The notes under the pieces are model-generated. The model did no database searches. It was given only the letters and a program-made list of their open reading frames with translations, and was not told the DNA's origin. From Deltaproteobacteria bacterium (GTDB lineage Bacteria; Desulfobacterota; Desulfomonilia; UBA1062): 64,000 nt of DNA. The position numbers were made by a program, and so were the translations under genes. Positions within the stretch are counted from its first letter, which is position 1; each line of letters opens with the position of its first letter. The stretch covers positions 124,001-188,000 of the forward strand of contig JAKPDW010000025.1 of NCBI GenBank assembly GCA_029552245.1, read 5' to 3'. Below are positions 25,452 through 34,015 of this stretch, one piece after another.

Positions 25452-26652
25452 TCACTCTCTCCTTCCGACCGACCGGCGGCCTCGTCCGTTCGGTCCATGC
25501 CCTCTTCTTCGGCCTGTCCGCCTTGCGCGCCGCGCGACCGTCCCCCTCCTTGCGGGCGGGGGGAGCCTTGTCGCGCGTCTTCAGCCACGTAACGATCGCG
25601 GGCGTGAATTCCCTCTGGGTCTTGGAACTCACGTAGATGCCGATGTGCCCGGTATCGAGGCATATGTCCGTCGTGTCCTCGCTCCCGACCGCCTTGGTGA
25701 GGAGGTTCGCCGCACCGGGCGGCACGAGATGGTCGTACTGCCCGTAGATGTTGAGGAGTGGCATGGTGATCTTCTTGAGGTCCACCCGCCGGGAGCCGAC
25801 CACGAGCCTGTTCTGGATGAGGAGGTTCTGTTGGTAGCAGTCCTTCACGAACTGCCTGAACGTCTCGCCGGGCACGTCCGGGCTGTCGAAGATCCACTTC
25901 TCCATGCGGATGAAGTTCTCGACGAAGGACCTATCGTTCATGTTCTCCAGGAACCCCACGTACTTGTCGATCATGAGCCTGGCTGGATTGAGGAGCAAAA
26001 AGCCGAGATTGAGGAGGTCGCCGGGCATGTTCCCGAAGGTGTCCACCATCATGTCCACGTCCACCTGCCTCATCCAGATGTGCAAGAGCCCCTCGTCCGT
26101 GTCGAAGTTCGTGGGGCAGACCGTCGTCACGAGGTTCTTGACCTTGTGCGGATGCAGGGCGGAGTAGATGACGCAGAAGGTACCGCCCATGCAGATGCCC
26201 ATGAGGTTCACCTTGTCCGTCCTGCATCGTCTCCGGATGAACTCCACCATCTCGTCCATGTAGACGTTCACGTGGTCGTCGATGGTGAGGAACCGGTCCT
26301 TCCGGCTCGGGTATCCCCAGTCGATCATGTAGAGATCGATGCCCGCCTGGAGGAAGTTTCGCACCACGCTGCGCTCGGGCTGGAGATCGAGCATCGTTTC
26401 CCTGTTGATGAGGGCGTAGACGACAAGGAGCGGCGTCCTCAGTTCAGGGTTCGCCTCCCTGGTCGGCAGGTAGTGCTTCAACTTGACGCGGTCCACCTGG
26501 TGCACGACCTCGTATGGCGTGGTGGCGATGTCGGTGCTGAGCCGTCCGAGCAGCACCCGCGAGACCTCGCCGGCGCGCTGTTGTGCCTTTTCAGCCTCTT
26601 GGGCGAGCTTCTCGAGGATGAGATCCACGGGTATCCGCGGATGTCCCGCCAT
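25444..26652 (-). CDS. phaC: Class III PHA synthase subunit PhaC
   Basis: 402 residues. Polymerises (R)-3-hydroxyacyl-CoA into polyester. The triad is complete: C154 in the lipase-like box GICMGG, D307 in YGQYDHLVPP, and H336 in TGHIGIYVSS. Core and spacing match class III synthases (about 355 residues); a Lys/Arg-rich extension (about 370-402) is extra. ATG 26652 has GGAGGA upstream. phaE lies 15 bases upstream, as expected for the two-subunit class III enzyme. Confidence 0.94.
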   Translation of the reverse strand: MAGHPRIPVDLILEKLAQEAEKAQQRAGEVSRVLLGRLSTDIATTPYEVVHQVDRVKLKHYLPTREANPELRTPLLVVYALINRETMLDLQPERSVVRNFLQAGIDLYMIDWGYPSRKDRFLTIDDHVNVYMDEMVEFIRRRCRTDKVNLMGICMGGTFCVIYSALHPHKVKNLVTTVCPTNFDTDEGLLHIWMRQVDVDMMVDTFGNMPGDLLNLGFLLLNPARLMIDKYVGFLENMNDRSFVENFIRMEKWIFDSPDVPGETFRQFVKDCYQQNLLIQNRLVVGSRRVDLKKITMPLLNIYGQYDHLVPPGAANLLTKAVGSEDTTDICLDTGHIGIYVSSKTQREFTPAIVTWLKTRDKAPPARKEGDGRAARKADRPKKRAWTERTRPPVGRKERVNV

Positions 26653-26667
26653 ACGTCGTCCTCCGCC

Positions 26668-27570
26668 TTAGGCCCTGCGAGGGCCCTGTGCAGCCTTTTC
26701 CAGGTCTCTCACGCGTCTCTTCAGGTCGTGGAGTTCCTTCGCCAGCTCGTCCACCTCCCTGCTCGAGGGGATGGGGAGCGATTGCAGGAGATCCTCGAGC
26801 ACCCTGTTCCTTGCGGCGAGAAAGGATTCGAGGGAGGCCAGTGTGTCTGCGAGCATGGCGGTGTACTCGGGTGACTTGAAGAGGGTCATGAAGTGACCTT
26901 CGAGGATCTTGATCCAGGTGGTGTACAGCTTGCGCGGGTCGTCCGGAACCCCACCCTCGCGGATCTGCCGCTCGACCGTCTCCTGGAACACCTTGACCGA
27001 TTTCTCCACCGGCAGGCCCACGAGGCGCAAGAACGCCGCGAGCTTGGTCTGGAAGAGCGCCCACGCATCGAAGGCCTCGTTCATGCGTTCCTGGTGGAAC
27101 CGCATGAGGCCGAGCTGGGGCACCTTGAGGTAGGGCCTGACCTCCTTCTCGTAGAGATCAGCCAAGAAGCGCAGGCTGTCCTTGTCGAGGTTGTCGAAGC
27201 TGAACGCCTGCGTCCCCTTGCCGATCTCCGAGAACTTCTCCATGAAGTGGGACTGGACCTTCATGAAGCCGGACAGGCCGAAGGCGACCACCTTGTTCAC
27301 GAGTTCCGGCAGGAACGCGGTGATGCTGCCGGTCACGGCGGTCAGCGACGAGGGCTCGGAGAGGGTCTCGGTGAATGCGGACCATGTCTTGAAGATGGCG
27401 AGCAGGGCTTCCTGGCTGGTCTTCACGTGGCTGTCCGTCAGGCCCGCCTCTTCAGGGGCCTCGGTCTCCCCCGCTTTCCGGGTCATCGCCGACAGGAGCG
27501 ACCAGAAGGGATTGAAGAGACTGGCCCACTGATCCAGGGTATGGGTGTTTGGGCTTGCCGTCGTGTCCAT
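26668..27570 (-). CDS. phaE: Class III PHA synthase subunit PhaE
   Basis: 300-residue helical partner required by class III PhaC. Conserved C-terminal part: VGLPVEKSVKVFQETVERQ, the LYTTWIKILEGHFMTLFKSPEY region (about 205-235), then a terminal coiled coil (about 270-295, ELAKELHDLKRRVRDLEKA). ATG 27570 has GGAGAGG upstream. Leads a phaE-phaC-GAF-phaJ transcript. Confidence 0.9.
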   Translation of the reverse strand: MDTTASPNTHTLDQWASLFNPFWSLLSAMTRKAGETEAPEEAGLTDSHVKTSQEALLAIFKTWSAFTETLSEPSSLTAVTGSITAFLPELVNKVVAFGLSGFMKVQSHFMEKFSEIGKGTQAFSFDNLDKDSLRFLADLYEKEVRPYLKVPQLGLMRFHQERMNEAFDAWALFQTKLAAFLRLVGLPVEKSVKVFQETVERQIREGGVPDDPRKLYTTWIKILEGHFMTLFKSPEYTAMLADTLASLESFLAARNRVLEDLLQSLPIPSSREVDELAKELHDLKRRVRDLEKAAQGPRRA

Positions 27571-28060
27571 GTCCTCTCCGGGTCTTTGCCGTGGCCTCCT
27601 GTTCTCCGGACGGTGCGCCGAAGCCTCGTCCTTCTCTCAAGAGTAATGCCCGGGGCGCGCGAGTCAATACGTACAGGCTGTGCTGTCAAGACTCGTGAGG
27701 AATGTCCCCAAGTTCACCTCGTCCACAACGTCCCCTGTCCGTACGTCCATGTGAGCGCCGTGTCTCGGTCATGGGAGGGGCCGAGCCCTGTCCGTATCGA
27801 AGAGCCGGGACATACTGACAGCATGTGCGTGACCGACCTCGCCGAGAGAACAGGGCTCGCGAACACGGTTCGCTTCGCGCTGCGATGCGCCCGACCTGGC
27901 CGAAGACGCCTTGCACATTTCATCGGGCGAGCATGCTCCCGGACGTACCCGCACGGTTGTGGTGCATCATGGACTGGATGGGTCGGTGATGAGCGTCGGC
28001 CTTGGCCGGGCTTTGTCGGGTGTCGTCCCCCGTCGTCGTGGACACGGGGGAGCGGTGGAT
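27571..28060. other. Non-coding region upstream of phaE
   Basis: About 490 bases. A weak minus-strand promoter for phaE is possible: TTGACT (27662-27667), 16 bases, TACTCT (27640-27645); another TTGACA lies at 27683-27688. Near the livF end, the minus strand has CCCCCGT and ACGGGGG arms (28030-28053), a possible terminator hairpin without a T-run. Nothing else seen. Confidence 0.4.
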
Positions 28061-28795
28061 TCATGCCTTTCTGAGGGCCGAGCCGCCCAGGTAGGCCTCC
28101 CGGATCCGCTCGTCGCTCGCCAGGACGTTCGCCGGGCCGTGGGCCGCGATACTGCCGTTTTCGAGCACGTAGCCCCTCGATGCGAGGCTCAAGGCCTTGT
28201 GGGCGTTCTGCTCCACGAGCAGGATCGAGGTGCCCTGCGAGTTGATCTCCCTCACGATGTCGAAGATCTGCTTGACCAGGATGGGCGCCAGCCCGAGGGA
28301 GGGCTCGTCCAGGAGGAGGACCCTCGGGTTGCTCATGAGCGCCCTGCCGATGGCCAGCATCTGCTGCTCGCCGCCGGAGAGGGTCCCGGCGAGCTGTTTC
28401 TTGCGTTCCTCGAGGATCGGGAAGAGGGCGTGCACGCGACGCTTTGCCTGCTCTATCCCGCTCTTGTCGCCACGTCGCGTGAATGCGCCCAGGTAGAGGT
28501 TTTCCTCCACGGTGTGGGTGGGAAAGACCTTCCTGCCCTCGGGGGAGAGCGAGATGCCCATGGAAACGATCCGGTACGGGGGCATGCCGTTCAGGCGGCG
28601 GCCGTCGTACGTGATGGCGCCGGATGCCACGGGCACGAGCCCGCAGATCGCCTGGAGCAGGGTGGACTTGCCTGCGCCGTTCGCCCCCAGCACCGTCACG
28701 ATCTCGCCTTCCTCGATGCGGACATCCACCCCCTTCAGGACCTCGCGGGCCCCGTACGAGATGTGGAGATCCTCGATGCCGAGCAGGGGGGCCAT
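28061..28795 (-). CDS. livF: Branched-chain amino acid ABC transporter, ATPase LivF
   Basis: 244-residue ATPase. Walker A GANGAGKST, signature LSGGEQQMLAIGRAL, Walker B VLLLDEPSLGLAP, switch His in LLVEQNAH. Length and the short form (no 20-residue insert) match LivF rather than LivG. Last gene of the livKHMGF operon, 1 base after livG. Substrate class (branched-chain or other amides/acids) is set by LivK. Confidence 0.96.
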   Translation of the reverse strand: MAPLLGIEDLHISYGAREVLKGVDVRIEEGEIVTVLGANGAGKSTLLQAICGLVPVASGAITYDGRRLNGMPPYRIVSMGISLSPEGRKVFPTHTVEENLYLGAFTRRGDKSGIEQAKRRVHALFPILEERKKQLAGTLSGGEQQMLAIGRALMSNPRVLLLDEPSLGLAPILVKQIFDIVREINSQGTSILLVEQNAHKALSLASRGYVLENGSIAAHGPANVLASDERIREAYLGGSALRKA

Positions 28796-28796
28796 C

Positions 28797-29600
28797 TCAG
28801 CCTTCCTCGCTTTCCCTGCCGAGGTAGGCCTCGATCACCAGAGGGTCGTGATAGATGTCCTCAGGCCTTCCCTCGGCGATCTTGACGCCGTCGTCCATCA
28901 CCACCACCCAGTCCGATATGCCCATGACCACGTTCATGTCGTGCTCGATGAGGAGGATCGTGAGGTCGTCGTTTTGGATGAGTCCCTCGAGAAAAGACAT
29001 CAGATCCCTGGTCTCCTTGGGGTTGAGCCCGCTGCTCGGCTCGTCGAGCACCAGCAGCCTCGGCTCGGTGGCCAGCGCCCGTGCGATCTCGAGCATGCGC
29101 TGGGACCCGTAGGCGATGTTCTTGGCCAGATCGTGCGCGAATCGCTCCAGGCCCACCTGGGACAGCCGCTCCATGGCGGTCCGCTCGATCTGCGCCTCCT
29201 CCCTGCGCATGCCGGGCGTCCTGAACAGCGAGGAGAGAAAGCCGGCCCGGCTCCTGACGTGCTGGCCCGCCATCACGTTCTCGAGGCAGGTCATGTCCGG
29301 GAAGAGCCTGATGTTCTGGAAGGTGCGCGCGATCCCCAGCGACACGATCCGGTGAGGCTTCATGCCCGTGATGGGGCGGCCGTCGAAGATCACCTCCCCT
29401 GCCTCGGGGGTGTAGATCCCGGTAACGACGTTGAACACCGTGGTCTTGCCCGCGCCGTTGGGGCCTATGAGGCTCAGGATCTCCCCCCTGTGCACCTCCA
29501 GGTCGAGGGAATCCACCGCCTTGAGGCCGCCGAAAACCTTGGTGAGGCCCTTGGTGGAGAGCACCGTGTCGTTTGCCGCGTGCGCCCTAGACAGCCCCAT
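28797..29600 (-). CDS. livG: Branched-chain amino acid ABC transporter, ATPase LivG
   Basis: 267-residue ATPase. Walker A GPNGAGKTT, TFQNIRLFPDMTCLENVMAG typical of LivG, signature-equivalent YGSQRMLEIARAL (LSYGxQR type), Walker B LVLDEPSSGLNP, and H in LLIEHDMNVVM. Start ATG 29600 overlaps livM by 14 bases. Pairs with LivF on the cytoplasmic face. Confidence 0.96.
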   Translation of the reverse strand: MGLSRAHAANDTVLSTKGLTKVFGGLKAVDSLDLEVHRGEILSLIGPNGAGKTTVFNVVTGIYTPEAGEVIFDGRPITGMKPHRIVSLGIARTFQNIRLFPDMTCLENVMAGQHVRSRAGFLSSLFRTPGMRREEAQIERTAMERLSQVGLERFAHDLAKNIAYGSQRMLEIARALATEPRLLVLDEPSSGLNPKETRDLMSFLEGLIQNDDLTILLIEHDMNVVMGISDWVVVMDDGVKIAEGRPEDIYHDPLVIEAYLGRESEEG

Positions 29601-30588
29601 CCGCGGTGTCCTCCATGAGCGGCCTAAGCGTCACCGCTCCGCGTTTCCTGGGCCAGAACCCCCCGGGGCGGACCATCATCATGACGATCATGATCGATCC
29701 GAACACGAGCATGCGGTACATGGCGAACGGACGGAAGATCTCGGGGAACAGGCTTATGAAGGCGGCGCCCACGATCACCCCGGGGATCGAACCCATGCCG
29801 CCTATCAGCACGATGCAGAACATGAGGCACGACTCCCAGAAGGTGAAGCTCTCCGGGGAGACGCACATGAGCTTGCTCGCGTAGATGTTTCCTGCCGCGC
29901 CGGCCAAGGCCGCACCGAGCACGAACGCGAGCAGCTTGTACGCCCTCACGTTGATGCCCGTCGCCTGCGCCGCGACCGCGTCTTCCCTGATGCAGTTCCA
30001 TGCCCTGCCTATTCTCGAGTGTTGGAGGCTTACGAGCCCGGCGATCGAGACCCCCACCGTGATCCACACGAGGAAGTAGTACTCGATGGACGAGTCGACC
30101 ACGAGGAGGTTCCCCACCCTCGGGAAGTCTATGCCGAAGACGCCGTTCGGGCCGCCGGTGAGGTCGAAGGGGTTGTTGATGAGGGCCAGCCTCACGATCT
30201 CGCCCATGCCTATGGTCACGATGCAGAGGTAGTCGCCCTTGAGGTGGATGATGGGGGAACAGACGAGGTAGGCGAAGAGGGCGGCGGCCAGGCAGCTCAC
30301 CGGCATGAGGACGAGGACGGGCACCTGGTAGCGCGTGTTCAAGACGGCCGTCACGTACGCGCCTATGGCGTAGAACCCTGCGTGACCCAGGTCGAAGAGG
30401 CCCACCTCGCCGAGGACGATGTTCAGGCTCAGGCCCAAGAGGGCGTAGATGCCGAAGAAGAAGCCGATGTCGATGAGGTAGTCGCTCACCGCGAACGGGT
30501 AGGCCGTAACGAGGCAGGCGAAAGCCAGGGGCGCGAGGAGGCGTGCCGAGCGAAGCCCGCCGCCGGAAAGGTTCTGCAGGTCCCTCAT
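29587..30588 (-). CDS. livM: Branched-chain amino acid ABC transporter, permease LivM
   Basis: 333-residue membrane protein with about 9-10 helices. Family segments: LSLNIVLGEVGLFDLGHAGFYAIGAY, then IREDAVAAQATGINVRAYK (coupling-helix region) and GGMGSIPGVIVGA. ATG 30588 is 2 bases after the livH stop. Confidence 0.95.
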   Translation of the reverse strand: MRDLQNLSGGGLRSARLLAPLAFACLVTAYPFAVSDYLIDIGFFFGIYALLGLSLNIVLGEVGLFDLGHAGFYAIGAYVTAVLNTRYQVPVLVLMPVSCLAAALFAYLVCSPIIHLKGDYLCIVTIGMGEIVRLALINNPFDLTGGPNGVFGIDFPRVGNLLVVDSSIEYYFLVWITVGVSIAGLVSLQHSRIGRAWNCIREDAVAAQATGINVRAYKLLAFVLGAALAGAAGNIYASKLMCVSPESFTFWESCLMFCIVLIGGMGSIPGVIVGAAFISLFPEIFRPFAMYRMLVFGSIMIVMMMVRPGGFWPRKRGAVTLRPLMEDTADGAV

Positions 30589-30590
30589 GG

Positions 30591-31502
30591 TCACACCTTC
30601 TCGGCGGTCCTCTCGCCGAAGAGGCCCGTGGGCCTCACGATGAGCACGAGGATGAGGATCAGGAACACGAACACGTCCTTCCAGGCCGCGGAGATGTATG
30701 CCGCGCCCAGCATCTCGAGGACCCCGAGGATGAGACCGCCGAACATGGCGCCGGGCAGGTTGCCTATGCCGCCCAGGATGGTCGCGGTGAAGGCCTTGAG
30801 GCCGTAGTTCCATCCCATGGTGAAGCTTATCTGGCGGTAGTACATGCCCACCATCACGCCGGCGACCGCCCCGAGGGCCGGTCCGAGCGTGAAGATGAAC
30901 ACGATCACCCGGTTGAAGTTGATGCCCATGAGGGCGGCCGTGTTCCTGTCGTGCGCCGTGGCCCTGACGGCGGCGCCGAACGTGGTCTTCTGGATCACGT
31001 AGTAGAGAGCGGACATGAGCGCGAAGGAGAGGGCGAGGATGACCAGCTGGAGCATGGTGACGGTGAGGTCGCCGAAATGGATGCGTGCGGCCGGGATGAG
31101 ATCGGCGGGATACGCCTGGTACCTGGGTCCCCAGACGAGCATGATCACGTTCTGGAGAAAGATGGATGCCCCCAGGGCCGACACCACCGCCGGTAGCCTT
31201 CCAGCGCGGTAGACAGGGCGGTAGGCGGCGCGTTCCACCGCGATCCCGACGGCCATGAGGCTCACCCCGGCCGTCAGCACCGCGAGCCCCATGCCCGCCC
31301 ATGGCCCCATGCTCACGGTCGCGCCGGCCACGAGGAAGACAAGGACCGTGTACCCGATGTAGGAGCCCATGGCGAAAAAGTCGCCATGGGCGAAGTTGAT
31401 GAGCTTGAGCACGCCGTAGACCATCGAGTAGCCGAGCGCGATCAGCGCGTAGAACGACCCGATGGTCAGGCCGTTGATGATCTGTTCGAGCACCAGGTGC
31501 AT
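30591..31502 (-). CDS. livH: Branched-chain amino acid ABC transporter, permease LivH
   Basis: 303-residue membrane protein with about 8 helices. NGLTIGSFYALIALGYSMVYG and INFAHGDFFAMGSYIGY at the N-terminus and GGIGNLPGAMFGGLILG at the C-terminus are diagnostic. Forms the permease with LivM. Begins 27 bases after the livK stop. Confidence 0.95.
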   Translation of the reverse strand: MHLVLEQIINGLTIGSFYALIALGYSMVYGVLKLINFAHGDFFAMGSYIGYTVLVFLVAGATVSMGPWAGMGLAVLTAGVSLMAVGIAVERAAYRPVYRAGRLPAVVSALGASIFLQNVIMLVWGPRYQAYPADLIPAARIHFGDLTVTMLQLVILALSFALMSALYYVIQKTTFGAAVRATAHDRNTAALMGINFNRVIVFIFTLGPALGAVAGVMVGMYYRQISFTMGWNYGLKAFTATILGGIGNLPGAMFGGLILGVLEMLGAAYISAAWKDVFVFLILILVLIVRPTGLFGERTAEKV

Positions 31503-31529
31503 TTCTCGGACGCGCTCTTTACGAGGTCT

Positions 31530-32684
31530 CTACTTCGAGATCACGATCTTGCCCTCGTTGTTCACCACATAGAGGTAGAAGGGCACCCCCTCGCGGTCCC
31601 CCTGGGCGGTGAAGCCGATGGGGCCGGTGATGCCCGGGACCCTGTCGACCTTGTCCCTGAGGAAGGAGGCGATCTTGTCCGAGTCGGTGGACTTGGTCTT
31701 GTCTATGGCGTACGCGATGATGTTCACGGCGTCGGCGGCATAGATGGGCCACGGGCTCGAGGGGATGTCGCCGAACTTGGCCTTGTAGGCCGCAAGGAAC
31801 TCCCTGGCCTCCTTGTAGGGCAGGTCCCCGGGCAGGGGTTCGTTGGTCATGTAGCAGCCCTTGGCCACGTTGAGCCCCGCGATCTTGACGAACTCGTCGT
31901 TGATGGCCGCGTTGCCCCCGACGAACGGGCAGGTGATGCCGATGTCGCGCGCCTGGGAGACGAGAAGGGCGGCCTCGGCGTAGTAGCCCGTGTAGTACCA
32001 GACGTCGGGCTTGGTCTCGCGCATCTTCGTGAGCGGCACCTTGTAGTCCTTCTCCCCGGGCGTGATGGCGTCGAAGTAGACGATCTCGACCTTGTTCGCC
32101 TTGGTCATGGGCTCGAGCGCCCTCTTCGTGTCTTCCGCCAGGCCCTTCCCGAAGGCGGTGTTGTCGTGCATGATGGCGATGCGCCTTGCCTTGAACTTCT
32201 TGGGCACCGCCTCCGCGAAGAACTTGCCCTGCGAGTCGTCCCTGCCGCAGGTGCGGAAGAAGTACTTGAAGCCGCGCTCGGTGAGCCGGACGGCCGTGAC
32301 ACCGTAGCCGATGTTCACCTTCTTGAACTTTTCGTAGATGTTTGACGCGGGTTCGCACACCGACGACCCGTAGGTCGACACCACGGCGACCACGTCCTTC
32401 TGGCCCACGAACTTCTGCGCCGCGAGCGCGCCGGTCTTCGGCTCCCCGGCATCGTCCTCGACCTTTATCACGATCTTGCGGCCGCCCAGGATGCCGCCCT
32501 TCTTATTGATGAGATCGGCAGCAACCTCGCACGCCTGCTTGGCCATCTGGCCCTCGTAGGCCCAGGCCCCGGTTATGGGGCCCTGCAGGCCGATGACGAC
32601 GGGTTCCTTGTCCGCGGCGCTCAGGGTGGGTGAGGCCAAGAACACCAGTGCGCCTGCCACGAGAACGTACTTCACGATCTTCAT
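31530..32684 (-). CDS. livK: Branched-chain amino acid ABC transporter, substrate-binding protein
   Basis: 384-residue periplasmic type I binding protein. Signal peptide (about 1-22, YVLVAGALVFLASPTLSA). Mature N-terminus VVIGLQGPITGAWAYEGQ and GKIVIS at the end match the LivJ/LivK family. Three ATGs stand in tandem (32690, 32687, 32684); GAGGGGGG directly upstream best fits the third. Neighbouring acyl-CoA genes allow an organic-acid or aromatic substrate instead of leucine. First gene of the operon, behind two inverted repeats and a strong promoter. Confidence 0.93.
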   Translation of the reverse strand: MKIVKYVLVAGALVFLASPTLSAADKEPVVIGLQGPITGAWAYEGQMAKQACEVAADLINKKGGILGGRKIVIKVEDDAGEPKTGALAAQKFVGQKDVVAVVSTYGSSVCEPASNIYEKFKKVNIGYGVTAVRLTERGFKYFFRTCGRDDSQGKFFAEAVPKKFKARRIAIMHDNTAFGKGLAEDTKRALEPMTKANKVEIVYFDAITPGEKDYKVPLTKMRETKPDVWYYTGYYAEAALLVSQARDIGITCPFVGGNAAINDEFVKIAGLNVAKGCYMTNEPLPGDLPYKEAREFLAAYKAKFGDIPSSPWPIYAADAVNIIAYAIDKTKSTDSDKIASFLRDKVDRVPGITGPIGFTAQGDREGVPFYLYVVNNEGKIVISK

Positions 32685-32698
32685 CATCATCCCCCCTC

Positions 32699-32735
32699 GT
32701 ACAAAGGATTTGTACAACCGCTTCCATCCGGTTGT
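32699..32735 (-). promoter_or_regulatory. Two overlapping inverted repeats in the liv operon leader
   Basis: GTACAAA-GGA-TTTGTAC (32699-32715) is a perfect 7-base-arm palindrome ending 9 bases before the first livK ATG. ACAACCG-cttccatc-CGGTTGT (32714-32735) is a second perfect one that shares two bases. They lie downstream of the predicted promoter, in the 5' leader. They could be repressor operators or alternative RNA hairpins near the ribosome site. Confidence 0.55.
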
Positions 32736-32819
32736 CACACCGGCATGCGAGATGGTGCCCAGGGCGTGACTCGTGCGTGCTCCGAACCCGGGGAACACCC
32801 GATGCAGTGTGGGAAGTGA

Positions 32820-32849
32820 AGTATATGAGCGAGCGAGCGGCAGTGTCAA
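32820..32849 (-). promoter_or_regulatory. Sigma-70-type promoter of the liv operon
   Basis: Minus strand TTGACA (32844-32849), 18 bases, TATACT (32820-32825). Expected start about 32813, giving a leader of about 125 bases that contains the two inverted repeats. Between 32850 and 33074 I see no gene or site. Confidence 0.75.
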
Positions 32850-33074
32850 CGGCAATCTCCCCGACACGGGCCGCCTGCGGTGCCCGGCTGTCTTTTGCCC
32901 GCCGCCGGTCTTTCGACCCAGGGACTCCCCGGGCGCGGCCCAGAAAGACCCCTGCATCCGTTCCCGCACGTGATCGCGCGCCGGGACGTCACCCTGCGCG
33001 TGCCGGGTCGTGACTCCCCCCAGGCAGGCATCGAGCAGGTACGACCAAGGCCGTTTGCGCCGCCCCTTGCACCC

Positions 33075-34007
33075 TCAACGCCGGTCTCTCGCCGTCGCCC
33101 TGATGGTCTCGGGGGAGCGCTCGTCGTGCTCGCGTTCCAGCTGGAGCAGGACGACGGCCGAGATGACGGCAAGGCCGCCCGCCGCCTGGAGGACGGACAG
33201 CCGCTCTCCCAGGAGGGAAAAGGCCATCACGGCCGCGGCTATGGGTTCGAGGGTGGCCGTGATGATGGTGCGGGTGGACCGTATGTAGTTCACCCCCGTG
33301 AGGTAGAGGCCGAAGGGGATGAGCGTCCCGAACACCACGATGTAGAGGATCGCGCCCCATTGGATGGGGGTGTACGAGACGGACAGGATCTGCAGGGGCT
33401 CGTAGGCGACGTTCAGGCTGAGTGCGGAGAACAGGAGGGCGTACATCAGGGACGTCCAGGGGTTGTGGGTGTGCATGCCCTTCTCCCCGAGCAGCGTCGT
33501 TCCCGCGAAGGCGAAGGCGGACAGGAGGGCCCAGAGGATGCCCGGCAGGTTGAGGCTCACGAGCCTGAGGCTGTAGCCCCCGACCACCAGGTAACAGCCG
33601 GCCATCGACAACGCGAGGGCCGCCGCCTTCTTCGCCGTCACCCGCTCGTGCCAGAAGGCCATGGAGTACGCGGCGACGATCACGGGGGCCAGGTACTGCA
33701 CCAGGATGGCCGCGGCCACCTGGATCTTGCTTATGGCCATGAAGTACGCGAGCTGCATGCTCGCCATGAACACCCCGCCGAACACGAGGAAGAACCCAAG
33801 GTCCTTCACGCCTATCCTGAGCAGCGAGGGCCGCCATGCGGCAAGGAACGCCCCGAGTATCAAGGAGGCGAGGGTGACACGCGTCTGCACCAGCAGGGCG
33901 GGAGGGATGCCCGAGCCGAACAGGGCCTTCCCGGCCGTTCCGCAGGAGGCCCAGAGCAGGGCGGCGACGATCACGCTCGCATACCCTATCGTTGCGTGTC
34001 TCGCCAT
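33075..34007 (-). CDS. EamA/DMT-family transporter
   Basis: 310-residue inner-membrane protein with about ten helices in two EamA halves (about 10-145 and 155-290). Typical segments: ASVIVAALLWASCGTAGKAL, QYLAPVIVAAYSMAFWHERV and ATLEPIAAAVMAFSLLGERL. Exporters of this family move amino acids or metabolites; the substrate is unknown. ATG 34007 chosen; GTG 34019 would overlap the upstream stop in a GTGA and may be the true coupled start. Transcribed behind an acyl-CoA dehydrogenase and XRE regulator. Confidence 0.88.
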   Translation of the reverse strand: MARHATIGYASVIVAALLWASCGTAGKALFGSGIPPALLVQTRVTLASLILGAFLAAWRPSLLRIGVKDLGFFLVFGGVFMASMQLAYFMAISKIQVAAAILVQYLAPVIVAAYSMAFWHERVTAKKAAALALSMAGCYLVVGGYSLRLVSLNLPGILWALLSAFAFAGTTLLGEKGMHTHNPWTSLMYALLFSALSLNVAYEPLQILSVSYTPIQWGAILYIVVFGTLIPFGLYLTGVNYIRSTRTIITATLEPIAAAVMAFSLLGERLSVLQAAGGLAVISAVVLLQLEREHDERSPETIRATARDRR

Positions 34008-34015
34008 GGGGCCGC

